DNA from: Myxococcales bacterium
GTDB lineage: Bacteria > Myxococcota_A > Polyangia > Haliangiales > Haliangiaceae
DNA length: 64,000 nucleotides
Direction: 5' to 3'
Assembly (NCBI GenBank): GCA_016707895.1
Contig: JADJGV010000001.1
Span: forward strand, 1-64,000
Shown: positions 32,501 through 39,896 of the stretch, in pieces
Layout: each line of letters begins with the position of its first letter
How positions within the stretch are numbered: position 1 is the first letter of the stretch
The notes under the pieces: model-generated
Told to the model about the DNA's origin: nothing
The model's database searches: none
The model's input: only the letters and a program-made list of their open reading frames with translations
Made by a program: the position numbers and the translations under genes

Positions 32501-35500
32501 CGTCGTCGCGGACGGTACGTTCGACAGCGCCGAGAGGTTCGGCACCTCGTCGCTGGTCTTCAGCGCGAAGTAGTACGTCGTGCTCGCCGTCAGCCCGCTC
32601 ACGCTGATCGTCGTCGCCGTCCCGGCCACGCCGGGCGTCGGCTCACCCGCCACCTGCGTCGCCGCCGCCCACGTCGCGTCGGTGATCGGCGCCGTCGCGT
32701 AGCGCAGGTCGTAGCTGGTCGCGGTCCCGGTCGCGCCGTCGTCGCCAGGCGCCGTGAACGTCACCGTCGCCGTCGTCGTCGTCGCCGCCGTCGCCGCCAG
32801 GTTCGTCACCGCGCCTGGCGCCGTGGCGTCGCCCGACGTGAACGTCGCGGTCACCAGCCGGTTGGCGGTCATCGTCAACGCGCAGGTCCCGGCGCCGGTG
32901 CAGCCGCCGGTCCCCGACCAGCCGACGAACGTCGCCCCCGCGGCCGGGGTCGCGGTGAGCGTCACCACCGTGCCACTCATGAACGCGCCGGCGCAGCTCG
33001 CGGTGCAACTCACCCCCGCCGGCACCGACGTCACCGTCCCGCCGCCGGTGCCGGCGAGCGTGTACGTGATCGTGAAGACCGACGTGCTCGCCGTCGCCGC
33101 GTTCGACAGCGCCGCGGCGTTGCTGGCCTCGTCGATCGCCTTGACCGCGAAGTAGTAGGTCGTGCTGGGAGTCAGCCCGGTCACGCTGATCGTCGTCGCG
33201 GTCCCCGCCACGCCCGGCGTCGGCTCACCGGTCACCTGGGTCGCGGCCGCCCACGTCGCGTCGGTGATCGGCACCGTCGCGTAGCGCAGATCGTAGCTGG
33301 TCGCGGTCCCGGTCGCGCCGTCGTCGCCCGGCGCGGTGAACGTCACCGTCGCTGTCGTCGTCGTCGGCGCGGTCGCCGCCAGGTTGGTCACCGGGGCCGG
33401 CGCCGTCGAATCGGTGACCGCGAACGTCGCCGTCACCGCCCTGGCCGCGGTCATCGACAGCGCGCAGGCCGCGGTGCCGACACAGCCGCCGGTCCCCGAC
33501 CAGCCGGTGAACGTCGACCCCGCCGCCGGCGTCGCGGTCAGCGTCACCGCCGTCCCGCTCATGAACGACGCCGAACAACTCGCCGCGCACGTGAGCCCGG
33601 CTGGCGCTGACGTCACCGTGCCGCCACCGGCGCCCGCCTTGGTGTACGTGATCGCGAACGCCGCGGTGCTCACCGACGGCACGTTCGACAGCGCCGACAG
33701 GTTCGGCACCTCGTCACTGGTCTTCAACGCGAAGTAGTACGTCGTGCTCGCCGTCAGCCCGGTCACGCTGATCGTCGTCGCGGTCCCGGCCACGCCCGGT
33801 GTCGGCTCACCGGCGACCTGCGTCGCCGCCGCCCACGTCGCGTCGGTGATCGGCGCCGTCGCGTAGCGCAGGTCGTAGCTGGCCGCGACCCCGGTCGCGC
33901 CGTCGTCACCGGGCGCGGCGAACGTCACCGTGGCCGTCGTCGTCGTCGGCGCCGTCACCGCCAGGTTGGTCACCGCGCCCGGCGCCGTGCTGTCGGTGGC
34001 GGTGAACGTCGCCGTGACCGCCTTGGCGGCCGTCATCGCCACCGCGCAGGTCCCGGTGCCGGTGCAGCCGCCGGTCCCCGACCACCCGGTGAACGTCGAC
34101 CCCGCCGCCGGCGTCGCCGTCAGCGTCACCGCCGTCCCGCTCATGAACGACGCCGAACAGCTCGCGGTACACGTCAGGCCCGCCGGCGCCGACGTCACCG
34201 TCCCGCCGCCCGCGCCCGCCTTGGTGTACGTGATCGCGAACGCCGCGGTGCTCACCGACGGCACGTTCGACAGCGCCGAGAGGTTCGGCACCTCGTCGCG
34301 GGTCTTCAGCGCGAAGTAGTACGTCGTGCTCGCGGTCAGCCCGGTCACGCTGATCGTCGTCGCGGTCCCCGCCACGCCCGGCGCCGGCTCGCCGGCGACC
34401 TGCGTGGCCGTCGCCCAGGTCGCCTCGGTGATCGTCGCCGTCGCGTAGCGCAGGTCGAAGCTCGTCGCGGTCCCGGTCGCGCCGTCGTCGCCAGGCGCCG
34501 TGAACGTCACCGTCGCCGTCGTCGTCGTCGGCGCCGTCACCGCCAGGTTGGCCACCGCGGCTGGTGCCGTCGTGTCGGCCACGAAGGTCGCCGTGGCCGC
34601 CTTGGCCGCAGTCATCGTCAAGACACAGGTCGCGGTGCCGGTGCAGCCGCCGGTCCCCGACCATCCCGTGAATGTCGCCCCCGCCGCCGGCGTCGCCGTC
34701 AACGTCACCGCCGTCCCGCTCATGAACGACGCCGAGCAGCTCGCGGTACAGGTCAGGCCCGCCGGGGCCGAGGTCACCGTGCCGCCGCCGGTGCCCGCCT
34801 TGGTGTACGTGATCGCGAACGCCGCGGTGCTCACCGATGGCACGTTCGACAGCGCCGACAGGTTCGGCACCTCGTCGCGGGTCTTCAGCGCGAAGTAGTA
34901 CGTCGTGCTCGCCGTCAGCCCGGTCACGCTGATCGTCGTCGCGGTCCCCGCCGCGCCCGGCGCCGGCTCACCGGTCACCTGGGTCGCGGTCGCCCACGTC
35001 GCGTCGGTGATCGCCGTGGTCGCGTAGCGCAGGTCGTAGCTGGTCGCGGTCCCGGTCGCGCCGTCGTCGCCAGGCGCCGTGAACGTCACCGTCGCCGTCG
35101 TCGTCGTCGGCGCCGTCACCGCCAGGTTCGTCACCGCGCCCGGCGCCGTGGGGTCGCCGGCGCTGGCTGCGAACGTGGCCCTGACCGTCCCGGCTGCGCC
35201 GACCCCCACGGGGCAGGTGACCGGCGCACCCGTGCAGCGGTAGACGCCATCCGCGATGCCCGACCAGCCCGTGAAGACCGAGCCCGCCGCCGGGGTCGCG
35301 GTGAGGGTGATGATCGTGCCCTTCGAGAACGACGCCGCGCAGGTGCCGCTGGTCCCGGTGCAGTTGATCCCCACCGGGCTCGAGGTCACGGTCCCGGTCC
35401 CGGTCCCGGCCTTGGTATACGTCAGCACGTTGCGGGTGTTGCTCGCCATGCTCGACAACGGCGACAGCAGGCCGGCCTCGTCCTTCGCCACCATCGCGAA

Positions 35501-36610
35501 GTAGTAGGTGGTGCCGGCGGTGAGGCCGACGACGTTGATCGTCTGGGTCGTGCCGGCCGCCGTCGGCGTCGGCTCGCCGCTGACCAGGGTGCCCGTGGAC
35601 CAATTCCAGCTCTCGAGCTCCTCGGTCGAGTACCGCAGGTCGTAGCTGGCCGCGGTGCCGACCGTCCCATCGTCGCCCGGCGCGGTGAACGTGACCGCGG
35701 CCGTGGTCGACGTGGGCTGGGTGACCAGCAGGTTCGTGGCTGCGCTCGGCGGCGTCACGTCGCCGGTCGCCGAAAAGGTGGCGGTGACCGCCTTGGCCGC
35801 GGTCATGGATAGGACGCAGCTCCCGGTCCCGCTACAGGCGCCAGACCAGCCGACGAAGGTGTTGGGCGGGAATGCCGTGGCGTAGAGCGTCACCGCCTGG
35901 TTGGCGAGGTACGTCGCGGCGCAGTCGTCATCGGTCGAGCCGTCGGCGGCGATGCCGCAGTCGATCCACGGGGCGACGCTGTTGGTGACCATGCCACCGC
36001 CGACGCGGGTCACCGTGAGCACCGGCTCCGGGGCCGCCAGGCCGATGTAGTCGATGCGGACCGCGTGCGACCGGTGCGGCGCGGTGCTCCGCACGCGGAC
36101 GCAGACGACGCTGCTCGGGTTGGCGATCGCGGTCCGGCAGGTCGTCGACGCGTCGTTGCCGATCGCGCAGGCGCCGTCGAACGGCTGGAACGTGCCGCAG
36201 GTCGCCGCCGCGCCGGTCCCCGTCGCCATCGCCCACTCCAGCGGGTAGCGCGTGCCGCCCCAGGTCTGGGTCTTCGAGCCAACCACCTTGAGCTGGGCGG
36301 AGGTGAGCCCGGTGACGGCGGTGATCTTCCAGGTGTGGTCGATCGTGTAGGGGCTGGCCGCCGTCGAGGACAGCTGCTCGTAGGTCGAGCCGATCGTCTG
36401 GGTGCTTGCGAAGGTGCCGCTGGCGATCGTCCCGTTGGTCGGCGGTGACGTCTCCCAGGTCGCGACGAACGCGCCGCTGGCGTTCTGAAGCGCCTGCACG
36501 CCCACCGAGGTCTCGCTGGTATCGTCCGCGTCATCGCCGCGACACGCGACGGCACCGATCAGGCTCGCCACCACCAGGAACTCAGCCAACGAGCGTGTCG
36601 GTTCGCGCAT
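23594..36610 (-). CDS. Giant repeat lipoprotein: InlB-B-like repeats, FN3 domains and C-terminal CAP/SCP domain
   Basis: 4338 residues. The ATG at 36610 follows AAGAGGG; the N-terminus is a lipoprotein signal ending AVAC. By eye I count about 26 InlB-B-like repeats (GTVTSxPxGxxC...GWSGxCxGT...CxxTMxAxKxVTATF) and ten FN3 domains (TAPGAVTNLAVTAPTTTTAT...STTYYFAL) alternating with them between about residues 280 and 2310. Further on are two carboxypeptidase-regulatory-like domains (about 3075-3245) and a CARDB-like domain (about 3325-3455). The last 155 residues are a CAP/SCP domain with GHFTQVVWKATSEVGC and VCDYAAPGNY. Two other folds are embedded inside repeats (about 1400-1573 and 3640-3740). 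Likely a very long surface stalk presenting CAP; binding partner unknown. Confidence 0.93.
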   Translation of the reverse strand: MREPTRSLAEFLVVASLIGAVACRGDDADDTSETSVGVQALQNASGAFVATWETSPPTNGTIASGTFASTQTIGSTYEQLSSTAASPYTIDHTWKITAVTGLTSAQLKVVGSKTQTWGGTRYPLEWAMATGTGAAATCGTFQPFDGACAIGNDASTTCRTAIANPSSVVCVRVRSTAPHRSHAVRIDYIGLAAPEPVLTVTRVGGGMVTNSVAPWIDCGIAADGSTDDDCAATYLANQAVTLYATAFPPNTFVGWSGACSGTGSCVLSMTAAKAVTATFSATGDVTPPSAATNLLVTQPTSTTAAVTFTAPGDDGTVGTAASYDLRYSTEELESWNWSTGTLVSGEPTPTAAGTTQTINVVGLTAGTTYYFAMVAKDEAGLLSPLSSMASNTRNVLTYTKAGTGTGTVTSSPVGINCTGTSGTCAASFSKGTIITLTATPAAGSVFTGWSGIADGVYRCTGAPVTCPVGVGAAGTVRATFAASAGDPTAPGAVTNLAVTAPTTTTATVTFTAPGDDGATGTATSYDLRYATTAITDATWATATQVTGEPAPGAAGTATTISVTGLTASTTYYFALKTRDEVPNLSALSNVPSVSTAAFAITYTKAGTGGGTVTSAPAGLTCTASCSASFMSGTAVTLTATPAAGATFTGWSGTGGCTGTATCVLTMTAAKAATATFVADTTAPAAVANLAVTAPTTTTATVTFTAPGDDGATGTATSFDLRYATATITEATWATATQVAGEPAPGVAGTATTISVTGLTASTTYYFALKTRDEVPNLSALSNVPSVSTAAFAITYTKAGAGGGTVTSAPAGLTCTASCSASFMSGTAVTLTATPAAGSTFTGWSGTGGCTGTGTCAVAMTAAKAVTATFTATDSTAPGAVTNLAVTAPTTTTATVTFAAPGDDGATGVAASYDLRYATAPITDATWAAATQVAGEPTPGVAGTATTISVTGLTASTTYYFALKTSDEVPNLSALSNVPSVSTAAFAITYTKAGAGGGTVTSAPAGLTCAASCSASFMSGTAVTLTATPAAGSTFTGWSGTGGCVGTAACALSMTAARAVTATFAVTDSTAPAPVTNLAATAPTTTTATVTFTAPGDDGATGTATSYDLRYATVPITDATWAAATQVTGEPTPGVAGTATTISVTGLTPSTTYYFAVKAIDEASNAAALSNAATASTSVFTITYTLAGTGGGTVTSVPAGVSCTASCAGAFMSGTVVTLTATPAAGATFVGWSGTGGCTGAGTCALTMTANRLVTATFTSGDATAPGAVTNLAATAATTTTATVTFTAPGDDGATGTATSYDLRYATAPITDATWAAATQVAGEPTPGVAGTATTISVSGLTASTTYYFALKTSDEVPNLSALSNVPSATTPGSGFALTYTRAGTGAGTVTSAPAGLSCATPAPEGVGRGASWRYRDVGVDLGTAWRSGTYDDGAWASGPGPLGYGETYVVTTVGFGPNSASKYITTYFRKQFTVADPAVVTRMLGEVLYDDGFVVYLNGVEVARSSSMPGGTVTAASLALDHEPVGVYEAFDWTSQQGLLVAGVNTLAVEVHQVDPTTSDLVFDLALSLPTGCAATFASGTAVTLTATPAAGSTFTGWSGTGGCTGTGTCALTMTAAKAVTAAFTLAGDTTAPGAVTNLAVTAPTTTTATVTFTAPGDDGATGTATSYDLRYATAPITDATWAAATQVAGEPVPGAAGTATTINVTGLTASTTYYFALRTNDEVPNLSAFSNVPSVSTAAFAITYTLAGTGGGTVTSAPAGLTCAASCAGAFMSGTAVTLTATPAAGSTFTGWSGTGGCVGTGTCALTMSAAKAVTATFTAADATAPGAVTNLAVTAPTTTTATVTFTAPGDDGATGTAASYDLRYATAPITDATWAAATQVAGEPAPGAAGTATTINVTGLTASTTYYFALRTNDEVPNLSAFSNVPSVSTAAFAITYTLAGTGGGTVTSAPAGLTCAASCAGAFMSGTAVTLTATPAAGSTFTGWSGTGGCVGTGTCALTMSAAKAVTATFTATDSTAPGAVTNLAVTAPTTTTATVTFTAPGDDGATGTATSYDLRYATAPITDATWAAATQVAGEPTPGVAGTATTISVTGLTASTTYYFALRTSDEVPNPSALSNVPSVSTAAFAVTYTKAGAGGGTVTSAPAGLSCAASCSASFMSGTAVTLTATPAAGSTFSGWSGTGGCTGTATCVLTMTAARAITATFAADTTAPGAVTNLAVTAPTTTTATVTFTAPGDDGATGTATSYDLRYATAPITDATWAAATQVAGEPTPGAAGTATTISVSGLTASTTYYFALKASDEVPNPSALSNVPSVSTAAFAITYTKAGAGGGTVASAPAGLSCPASCSASFMSGTAVTLTATPAAGSTFTGWSGTGGCTGTATCVLTMAAARAVTATFAVGTFALTVTKAGTGTGTVTSSPAGINCGATCTASFTGGASVTLTAAPAAGSVFAGWSGTGGCTGTGTCIVAMAAATSVTATFAPSFALTVTKAGTGSGTVTSSPAGIACGATCATTFASGAVVTLTATPAAGSRFAGWSGTGGCTGIGTCTLTMSAAKAATATFSPGAQLTVAKDGTGTGTVASDVIPGIDCGATCAAAFAANTVVNLVATADGGALFTGWSGACTGTDPYGCTVTLSASANVTATFTRAYLLTVAATGSGGGMVLDPDGISAGGAYPSGTSLTLRAQPSDGSAFTGWSGACAGLGTCTIVMDADKAVTAAFAAGLTVVRAGTGVGTVVSTPPGIDCGATCGGAFPDTTFVTLTPVPAPGSIFAGWTGACQGTATCIVAKSARKKVYATFTATTVARLVASKAGAGNGWVTANGSPWCDFSFGPCTWDAGAVTLAAIAAEGSVFTGWSGACSGTSACAVTVDQAYAVTATFAAVTRPNIAVVVGGSGTGRVTSSPPPINCSGGTGGCSADFIPGATVTLTATPTSGKYVFNGWAGACTGTGPCVLTAGQPQTVSAVFAELVPLRVVKHRPWGLVGATLNYGLGVGTVTADPGGTICNDDCLSTYSYYEAGSLVTLSGTPSANAGTPHWASFFGCGNFFGDWMGNLPLEMTPQDCTQLVWVNFPQTSFTISGNAGRGGVTVSSSTILWYQNFTATTDAYGDYQIVGDVWANTSYGNYIAGITPSHPTCSFAPVAANATIADAVSVAGVDFVPTCPAPAFTISGNVGPPGVAVTATSATATESGVSVAGGDYLVGVDAGTYTVTPAKIGCTFTPASQVVTVPGDALDFTAACAYPLTIVRRGEVPGVVTASVGGLDCGATCTGSFAPGTQVALTARPAIGAKFVGWSGACTGADPNACVVAMDQAQRVTATYANAMDFLVEAAAAPAAALAATAFPISFQVRYRGDPAVNLLAWTTPPSVEVIRSSDAVHGNADDVVVPSFGMTWRALGVWSIATTASATAGTYYYFARTNWADRAAESDASNNASGPMRVDVGSTGVGVTNLAETGRVESLPAGLACDLVSPSSTCVAGFAPGTLVTLTATPAAGSVFGSWTGCASVTANRCTVTVGASGLTSVSVRFAPSRYGLAVARRGTGGGVVRSTPVGAEFCMNWLCTQSHAAGSTVALTAVADAASTFTGWTGACSGTSPTCQVTMDAAKEVAAVFVPGRALAVSLVGLGHGTVTSDVAAVNEVSLTDSATYAANQSRRYGTFDVAPGGSLKVGLTAGPNGWGNVYVRNNGLAETYSYDCYASTGNPRCVVAGPGAVSLLVKASYADVYALALDYQEPSSLPFIDCGPTCTGIRAGTVTLTATPAADSVFTGWGGACAGTPPVAPCVVSLAEAAAVVATFAPYTPTLSIAVTGSGSVTTLPDLGTCAGTCQRTYAYDTRVTLQPVAIGNAVFAGWTGACLGSGPCEVAMTAARSVQATFEPAHPVTVTLAGTGTGTVTSSPAGITCQNTGGGSDCTELVANGTPMLLTAIEPVGSIFAGWSGACTGTAPTCTVSATASVTATFTARDYAVAVAKTGPGGGTVAVTAAAGGYTCGATCTGRFGRNAVVTFTVTPDTASTFTGWNPGSGCTSNPCTRTITADTTVSANFDGWASPPLVVVPPVPEYQAPADAMRDDDGNVIFGRSASIQLVVDSTPSPIVALNGCALAVTNCYLTDAGSLDECMRSAPTCGSTMPWNEPGTCCAAECWSDYALARAAGVGDIDAFRNVLFGASSCMPGVDDVLGANAGLAAAPRQQILDAHNARRASHCAPPLRWSADLAIVAQSWADDLAARGCLTIAHSPAAIAGRYGENLWWAPAGAFPYATDAVQRWYGEGQDYDYGVAGPRGTAVVGHFTQVVWKATSEVGCAVVACGGLDVLVCDYAAPGNYIGEFAANVLNPATCTP
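29590..35160. repeat. 582-bp tandem coding repeat array (FN3 plus InlB-B-like unit)
   Basis: Within the giant gene the same coding string recurs at 29907, 30486, 31068, 31650, 32754, 33336, 33918, 34500 and 35079. Steps are 579 or 582 bp except one of 1104 bp, where 522 bp of different sequence is inserted. Each unit encodes one FN3 and one InlB-B-like repeat. Confidence 0.9.
31893..32415 (-). other. Galactose-binding-like module inserted inside a repeat unit
   Basis: About 174 codons interrupt an InlB-B-like repeat between AGLSCATPA and CAATFASGTAV. The insert (WRYRDVGVDLGTAWRSGTYD ... YFRKQFTV ... DDGFVVYLNGVEV ... NTLAVEVHQ) resembles the beta-sandwich found in some secreted multidomain proteins. 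The frame is kept and the repeat resumes exactly. Confidence 0.8.
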
Positions 36611-36971
36611 GAAACCCTCTTGAGGCGCTGCGCCGCGCCGCTGTCTGGCGGCTCAGCGCAATGCGTCGAATGTGTGCTTGTCAGGCCATGGACCGATCGC
36701 GCGCAGCAGATCGCGCAGATGGGTCCCTTCCCACCTGTCGTGACCGTTCGCACCCCGAGCGCGCGACCAGCGTGTCCTGACAGACCACCGATAACACGCC
36801 GCTACCTGTCACCGATCTGTCTTCTTGCGCGCTGGCTCCCGGTTGTCATCGCGCGGTCATTGCATCGCACCGACACGCAGCGCCGCCTCGCCCAGCGACG
36901 GGTACCCCTGGGGGAACGACGTCCCGCGAGGCCGCCGGGAGTTGGTATCCTGACGGCCGGGACCTCGCTGA
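36611..36971. other. 361 bp divergent intergenic region
   Basis: It separates the giant lipoprotein (minus) from a kinase-TPR gene (plus). No gene is seen. TATCCT at 36946-36951 is a possible -10 for the kinase gene, 20 nt before its ATG. Short GTCA/TGAC arms occur but no clear operator. Confidence 0.55.
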
Positions 36972-39812
36972 ATGACGTCGGCCTCCTCTGACCAGATCAC
37001 GGCGCCGCTCACCGGGGTGGCGTCCGGGTCGGCGTCGGGATCGCCGCCCGCGTGGCGCCCCGGCACGCGCGTCGGCCGGTTCGTCGTCCTCGAGGAGCTC
37101 GGCGGGGGCGGCATGGGGCTGGTGCTCGCCGCCTACGACCGCCTGCTGGATCGGCGCGTCGCCATCAAGGTCCTGCAACCGGCGATCTCGGCGGGCGACT
37201 CCGCCGTCGACGCGCGGCAGCGCCTCGTCAACGAGGCGCAGCTCGTCGCCAAGCTCAACCACCCCAACATCATCACGGTGTACGAGGCCGGCGTGAGCGG
37301 CGACGAGGTCTACCTCGCGATGGAGTTCGTCGAGGGACCGACGCTGGGTGAGTGGCTGAAGACGCCGCGCCGCACGGCCGAGATCCTGGGCGTGTTCGCC
37401 GCCGCCGGTCGGGCGCTCCACGCCGCCCACGTCGCCGGGATCGTCCACCGTGACTTCAAGCCCGAGAACGTGATCGTCGCCACCGACACCCGCGGCGTGC
37501 GGGTGATCGACTTTGGCATCGCCGCGGCGTGCCAACCCGTCGTGACCAACATGCCGGCGCCGCGGTCGCCGTCATCCGACGACGCCGCCGCCAGCGACGC
37601 CGGCGGTCTCGTCGGCGCCGGCACGCCCGCGTACATGGCCCCGGAGCAGCACACCGACGCGCAGGTCGACGCGACCGCCGATCAGTTCGCGTACGGCGTG
37701 GCGCTCTACGAGGCGCTGCACGGCCTGCGGCCGTTCCGACGCACCGAGCGCCGCGCGATCACGGCGGCGCTGGACCGCGGCCTCCCCACCGGCGACCGCG
37801 CGCTGTCGCGCCCGCAACGGCAGGCGGTGGCGCGGATGATCGCCCTCGAGCCGGCCGACCGCTTCCCGACGATGGCGCTGGCGGTGCGCGCGCTCGAGCG
37901 CGGCCGCCGCGGCTGGCGATGGCCGGTCGCGCTGGCGGCCGGCCTCGCCGCGGGCGTCCTCGGCGGACAGGCGCTCGCGCGGAGCCGTCACGCCGGCCCG
38001 CCCGATTGCGCGCGGGTCGCGACCGATCGGGCGACGCTGGCGTGGTCGCCCGCGCACGCCGCGCAGGTCGCGACGCAGTTCGCCGCCACCCGCCGGCCGC
38101 AGGCCGCCGGCGCCGCGCACGTCGCCAGCGCCGGACTCGATGACTACCACCGCCGGTGGGTGAACCTGGCGACCGACGCGTGCACGGCGAACCGCGCACC
38201 GACGCCGCCGCCCGCCGACCTCACGCTGCGCCGCGCCGCCTGCCTCGACGGGCGCCTCGACGCGCTGCGCACGCTGGGCGCGCTGCTGGCCGGCGCGCCC
38301 CGCGGCGAGCTCGTCGACAACGTCGAGGCGATGCTCGACGGGTTGCCCACGCTCGCCGACTGCAGCGACGCCGCGAGCCTCTCGAGCAGCCCGATCCCGC
38401 CGGCCGCCACGCGCGTCGCGATCGCCGCGCTCGCGCAACGCGTCGACGCGGCGCGCAACCTGGTCGAGGCCGGCCTCTACGACGAGGCCGACGCCGCGCT
38501 CACGGCGCTCGGCCCCGAGGTCGATGCCGCCGCCTGGTCGCCGCTGCGGATCGAGCTGCTGATCGCGCGCGGCGCGCTGGCGAAGCGACGGATGGAGCCT
38601 GACAGTGGCCTGCTGGTCGAGGCGGCCGAGGCAGCCACCGCGCTCAACCTCCAGCGGACGGCGGCGCGGGCCTGGAACCTGGCCCTCGAGCACGCCGGCG
38701 AGACGTTGGCGCCGACCGATCTGCTCGCCGCGATCGCGCGCGCGACCGCCGCGGCGACCAGCGATCCCGTGGCCCAGGCGGCCGTCGAGGTCGCCCAGGG
38801 GCGCGCCGCGAACGCGCTGACGCGCGCCGGCGTCGCGCCGCCGCTGTGCCGCGCCGCGCTGGCACGCCTGGATGCCGCGAACGCGCCGCCCGGGCTCGAG
38901 CGCGCGGCGCGGATGTGCGTCGCCCAGGGGCTCTTTCTCGAGCAGAAGTTCGAGGAGGCGCGCCCCATGCTCGAGCAGGTCGTGGCGGAGGTCACCGCGC
39001 AGTACGGCCCCCAGGCGCCGCAGCTCATCCAGGCGTACGACGCGCTCGCGATCATCGCGGCGCAACTGGGCGACCGGCCGGCCGGGCTCCGCCTGGCCGA
39101 GCGCGCGCTGGCGATCGCCGAGGCGATCTACGGACCCGACCACCTCGCGGCCGTCGACCCGCTCGCCAAGATCGCCCAGCTCACGGACGATCGGGAGCGC
39201 GCGATGGCGACCTCGCGTCGCGCCCTGACCCTCGCCGACGCGCCGACCGCGGGCCGCCGCGGCCACCTGGCCGCCAGCCAGATCTACCTGAAGCTGGCGA
39301 TGCGCGAATACGGTCGCGGCATGGCCATGGATCGCCCGGCGCTGCGCGACCACCTCGACCGCGCGATCACCGCCGCGCGCGCGGCCGACGACTCCCCGCG
39401 GTCGTGGCCCCTCGCCGCGGCCCTGCTCGACTACGGCCAGTACGAGGTGGCGTGGGATCTCGACGCGGGCATCGCCAAGCTGGCCCAGGCGCAGTCGATC
39501 ATGGAGCTGCGCGGCGACCCCAACGCGTGGATGCCGCACGCCTCGCAGCTGATCGCGCTCGTCGACGCCGACCGCCTGGACCAGGTGCTGCCCGAGCTGA
39601 TCGCGTTCCTCGATCCCGCGCCCGCGGGGCTGCCCCCGGTGACCCGCGCCTGGCTCGAGCTGACGGTCGCGCGCGGGCTCGTCGCCCACCGCCGCCCCGG
39701 CGCCACCACCTGGGCCGACCGCGCCCTCGCGACCGCGGTGGCCGCCGGGCCGGAGGGCGCGGGCATGCGCGCCGAGATCGAGGCCTGGCGCGCGGCCCAC
39801 CCGGATCGCTGA
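36972..39812 (+). CDS. Membrane Ser/Thr kinase with TPR-rich C-terminal region (copy 1)
   Basis: 946 residues. PknB-like kinase domain with GGGGMG loop, VAIK (K66), HRDFKPEN (159-166), DFG (180-182) and GTPAYMAPEQ. The activation segment carries an unusual insert of roughly 25 residues (Pro/Ser/Asp/Ala) compared with its paralogue at 41963. A membrane helix (about 316-336) separates it from about 600 residues of TPR-like helices, including YGPQAPQLIQAYDALAIIAA and IYGPDHLAAVDPLAKIAQL. The topology is a cytoplasmic kinase with helical repeats beyond the membrane, probably sensing or scaffolding. Orientation and spacing link it to the FHA gene 84 bp downstream. Confidence 0.93.
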   Translation: MTSASSDQITAPLTGVASGSASGSPPAWRPGTRVGRFVVLEELGGGGMGLVLAAYDRLLDRRVAIKVLQPAISAGDSAVDARQRLVNEAQLVAKLNHPNIITVYEAGVSGDEVYLAMEFVEGPTLGEWLKTPRRTAEILGVFAAAGRALHAAHVAGIVHRDFKPENVIVATDTRGVRVIDFGIAAACQPVVTNMPAPRSPSSDDAAASDAGGLVGAGTPAYMAPEQHTDAQVDATADQFAYGVALYEALHGLRPFRRTERRAITAALDRGLPTGDRALSRPQRQAVARMIALEPADRFPTMALAVRALERGRRGWRWPVALAAGLAAGVLGGQALARSRHAGPPDCARVATDRATLAWSPAHAAQVATQFAATRRPQAAGAAHVASAGLDDYHRRWVNLATDACTANRAPTPPPADLTLRRAACLDGRLDALRTLGALLAGAPRGELVDNVEAMLDGLPTLADCSDAASLSSSPIPPAATRVAIAALAQRVDAARNLVEAGLYDEADAALTALGPEVDAAAWSPLRIELLIARGALAKRRMEPDSGLLVEAAEAATALNLQRTAARAWNLALEHAGETLAPTDLLAAIARATAAATSDPVAQAAVEVAQGRAANALTRAGVAPPLCRAALARLDAANAPPGLERAARMCVAQGLFLEQKFEEARPMLEQVVAEVTAQYGPQAPQLIQAYDALAIIAAQLGDRPAGLRLAERALAIAEAIYGPDHLAAVDPLAKIAQLTDDRERAMATSRRALTLADAPTAGRRGHLAASQIYLKLAMREYGRGMAMDRPALRDHLDRAITAARAADDSPRSWPLAAALLDYGQYEVAWDLDAGIAKLAQAQSIMELRGDPNAWMPHASQLIALVDADRLDQVLPELIAFLDPAPAGLPPVTRAWLELTVARGLVAHRRPGATTWADRALATAVAAGPEGAGMRAEIEAWRAAHPDR

Positions 39813-39817
39813 GCGAC

Positions 39818-39837
39818 GCCGGCCCCGAGGGCCCGGC
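39818..39837 (+). terminator. Hairpin after kinase-TPR copy 1
   Basis: CGCCGG and CCGGCG arms with inner CCC/GGG pairing begin about 5 bp after the stop codon. There is no T tract, so rho-independent termination is uncertain. Confidence 0.4.
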
Positions 39838-39896
39838 GCGCGCCGCTTGCCACCGCGGCCGATCGCTACATAGACTCGCGTGCGAATGGGGTGGCC

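Noticed and set aside
27497..33610. A 2037-codon open frame on the plus strand
   Set aside because: It is antisense to the giant repeat lipoprotein, has an Arg/His/Gly-rich composition typical of a wrong frame of GC-rich DNA, and repeats with the 582-bp period of the real gene.
29590..35160. Repeat array considered as a CRISPR
   Set aside because: Units are 582 bp, coding and contiguous with no spacers, so this is a protein repeat.
36611..36971. A short plus-strand reading frame in the divergent intergenic region
   Set aside because: No ribosome site, no recognisable domain and poor codon composition; it runs into the kinase start.
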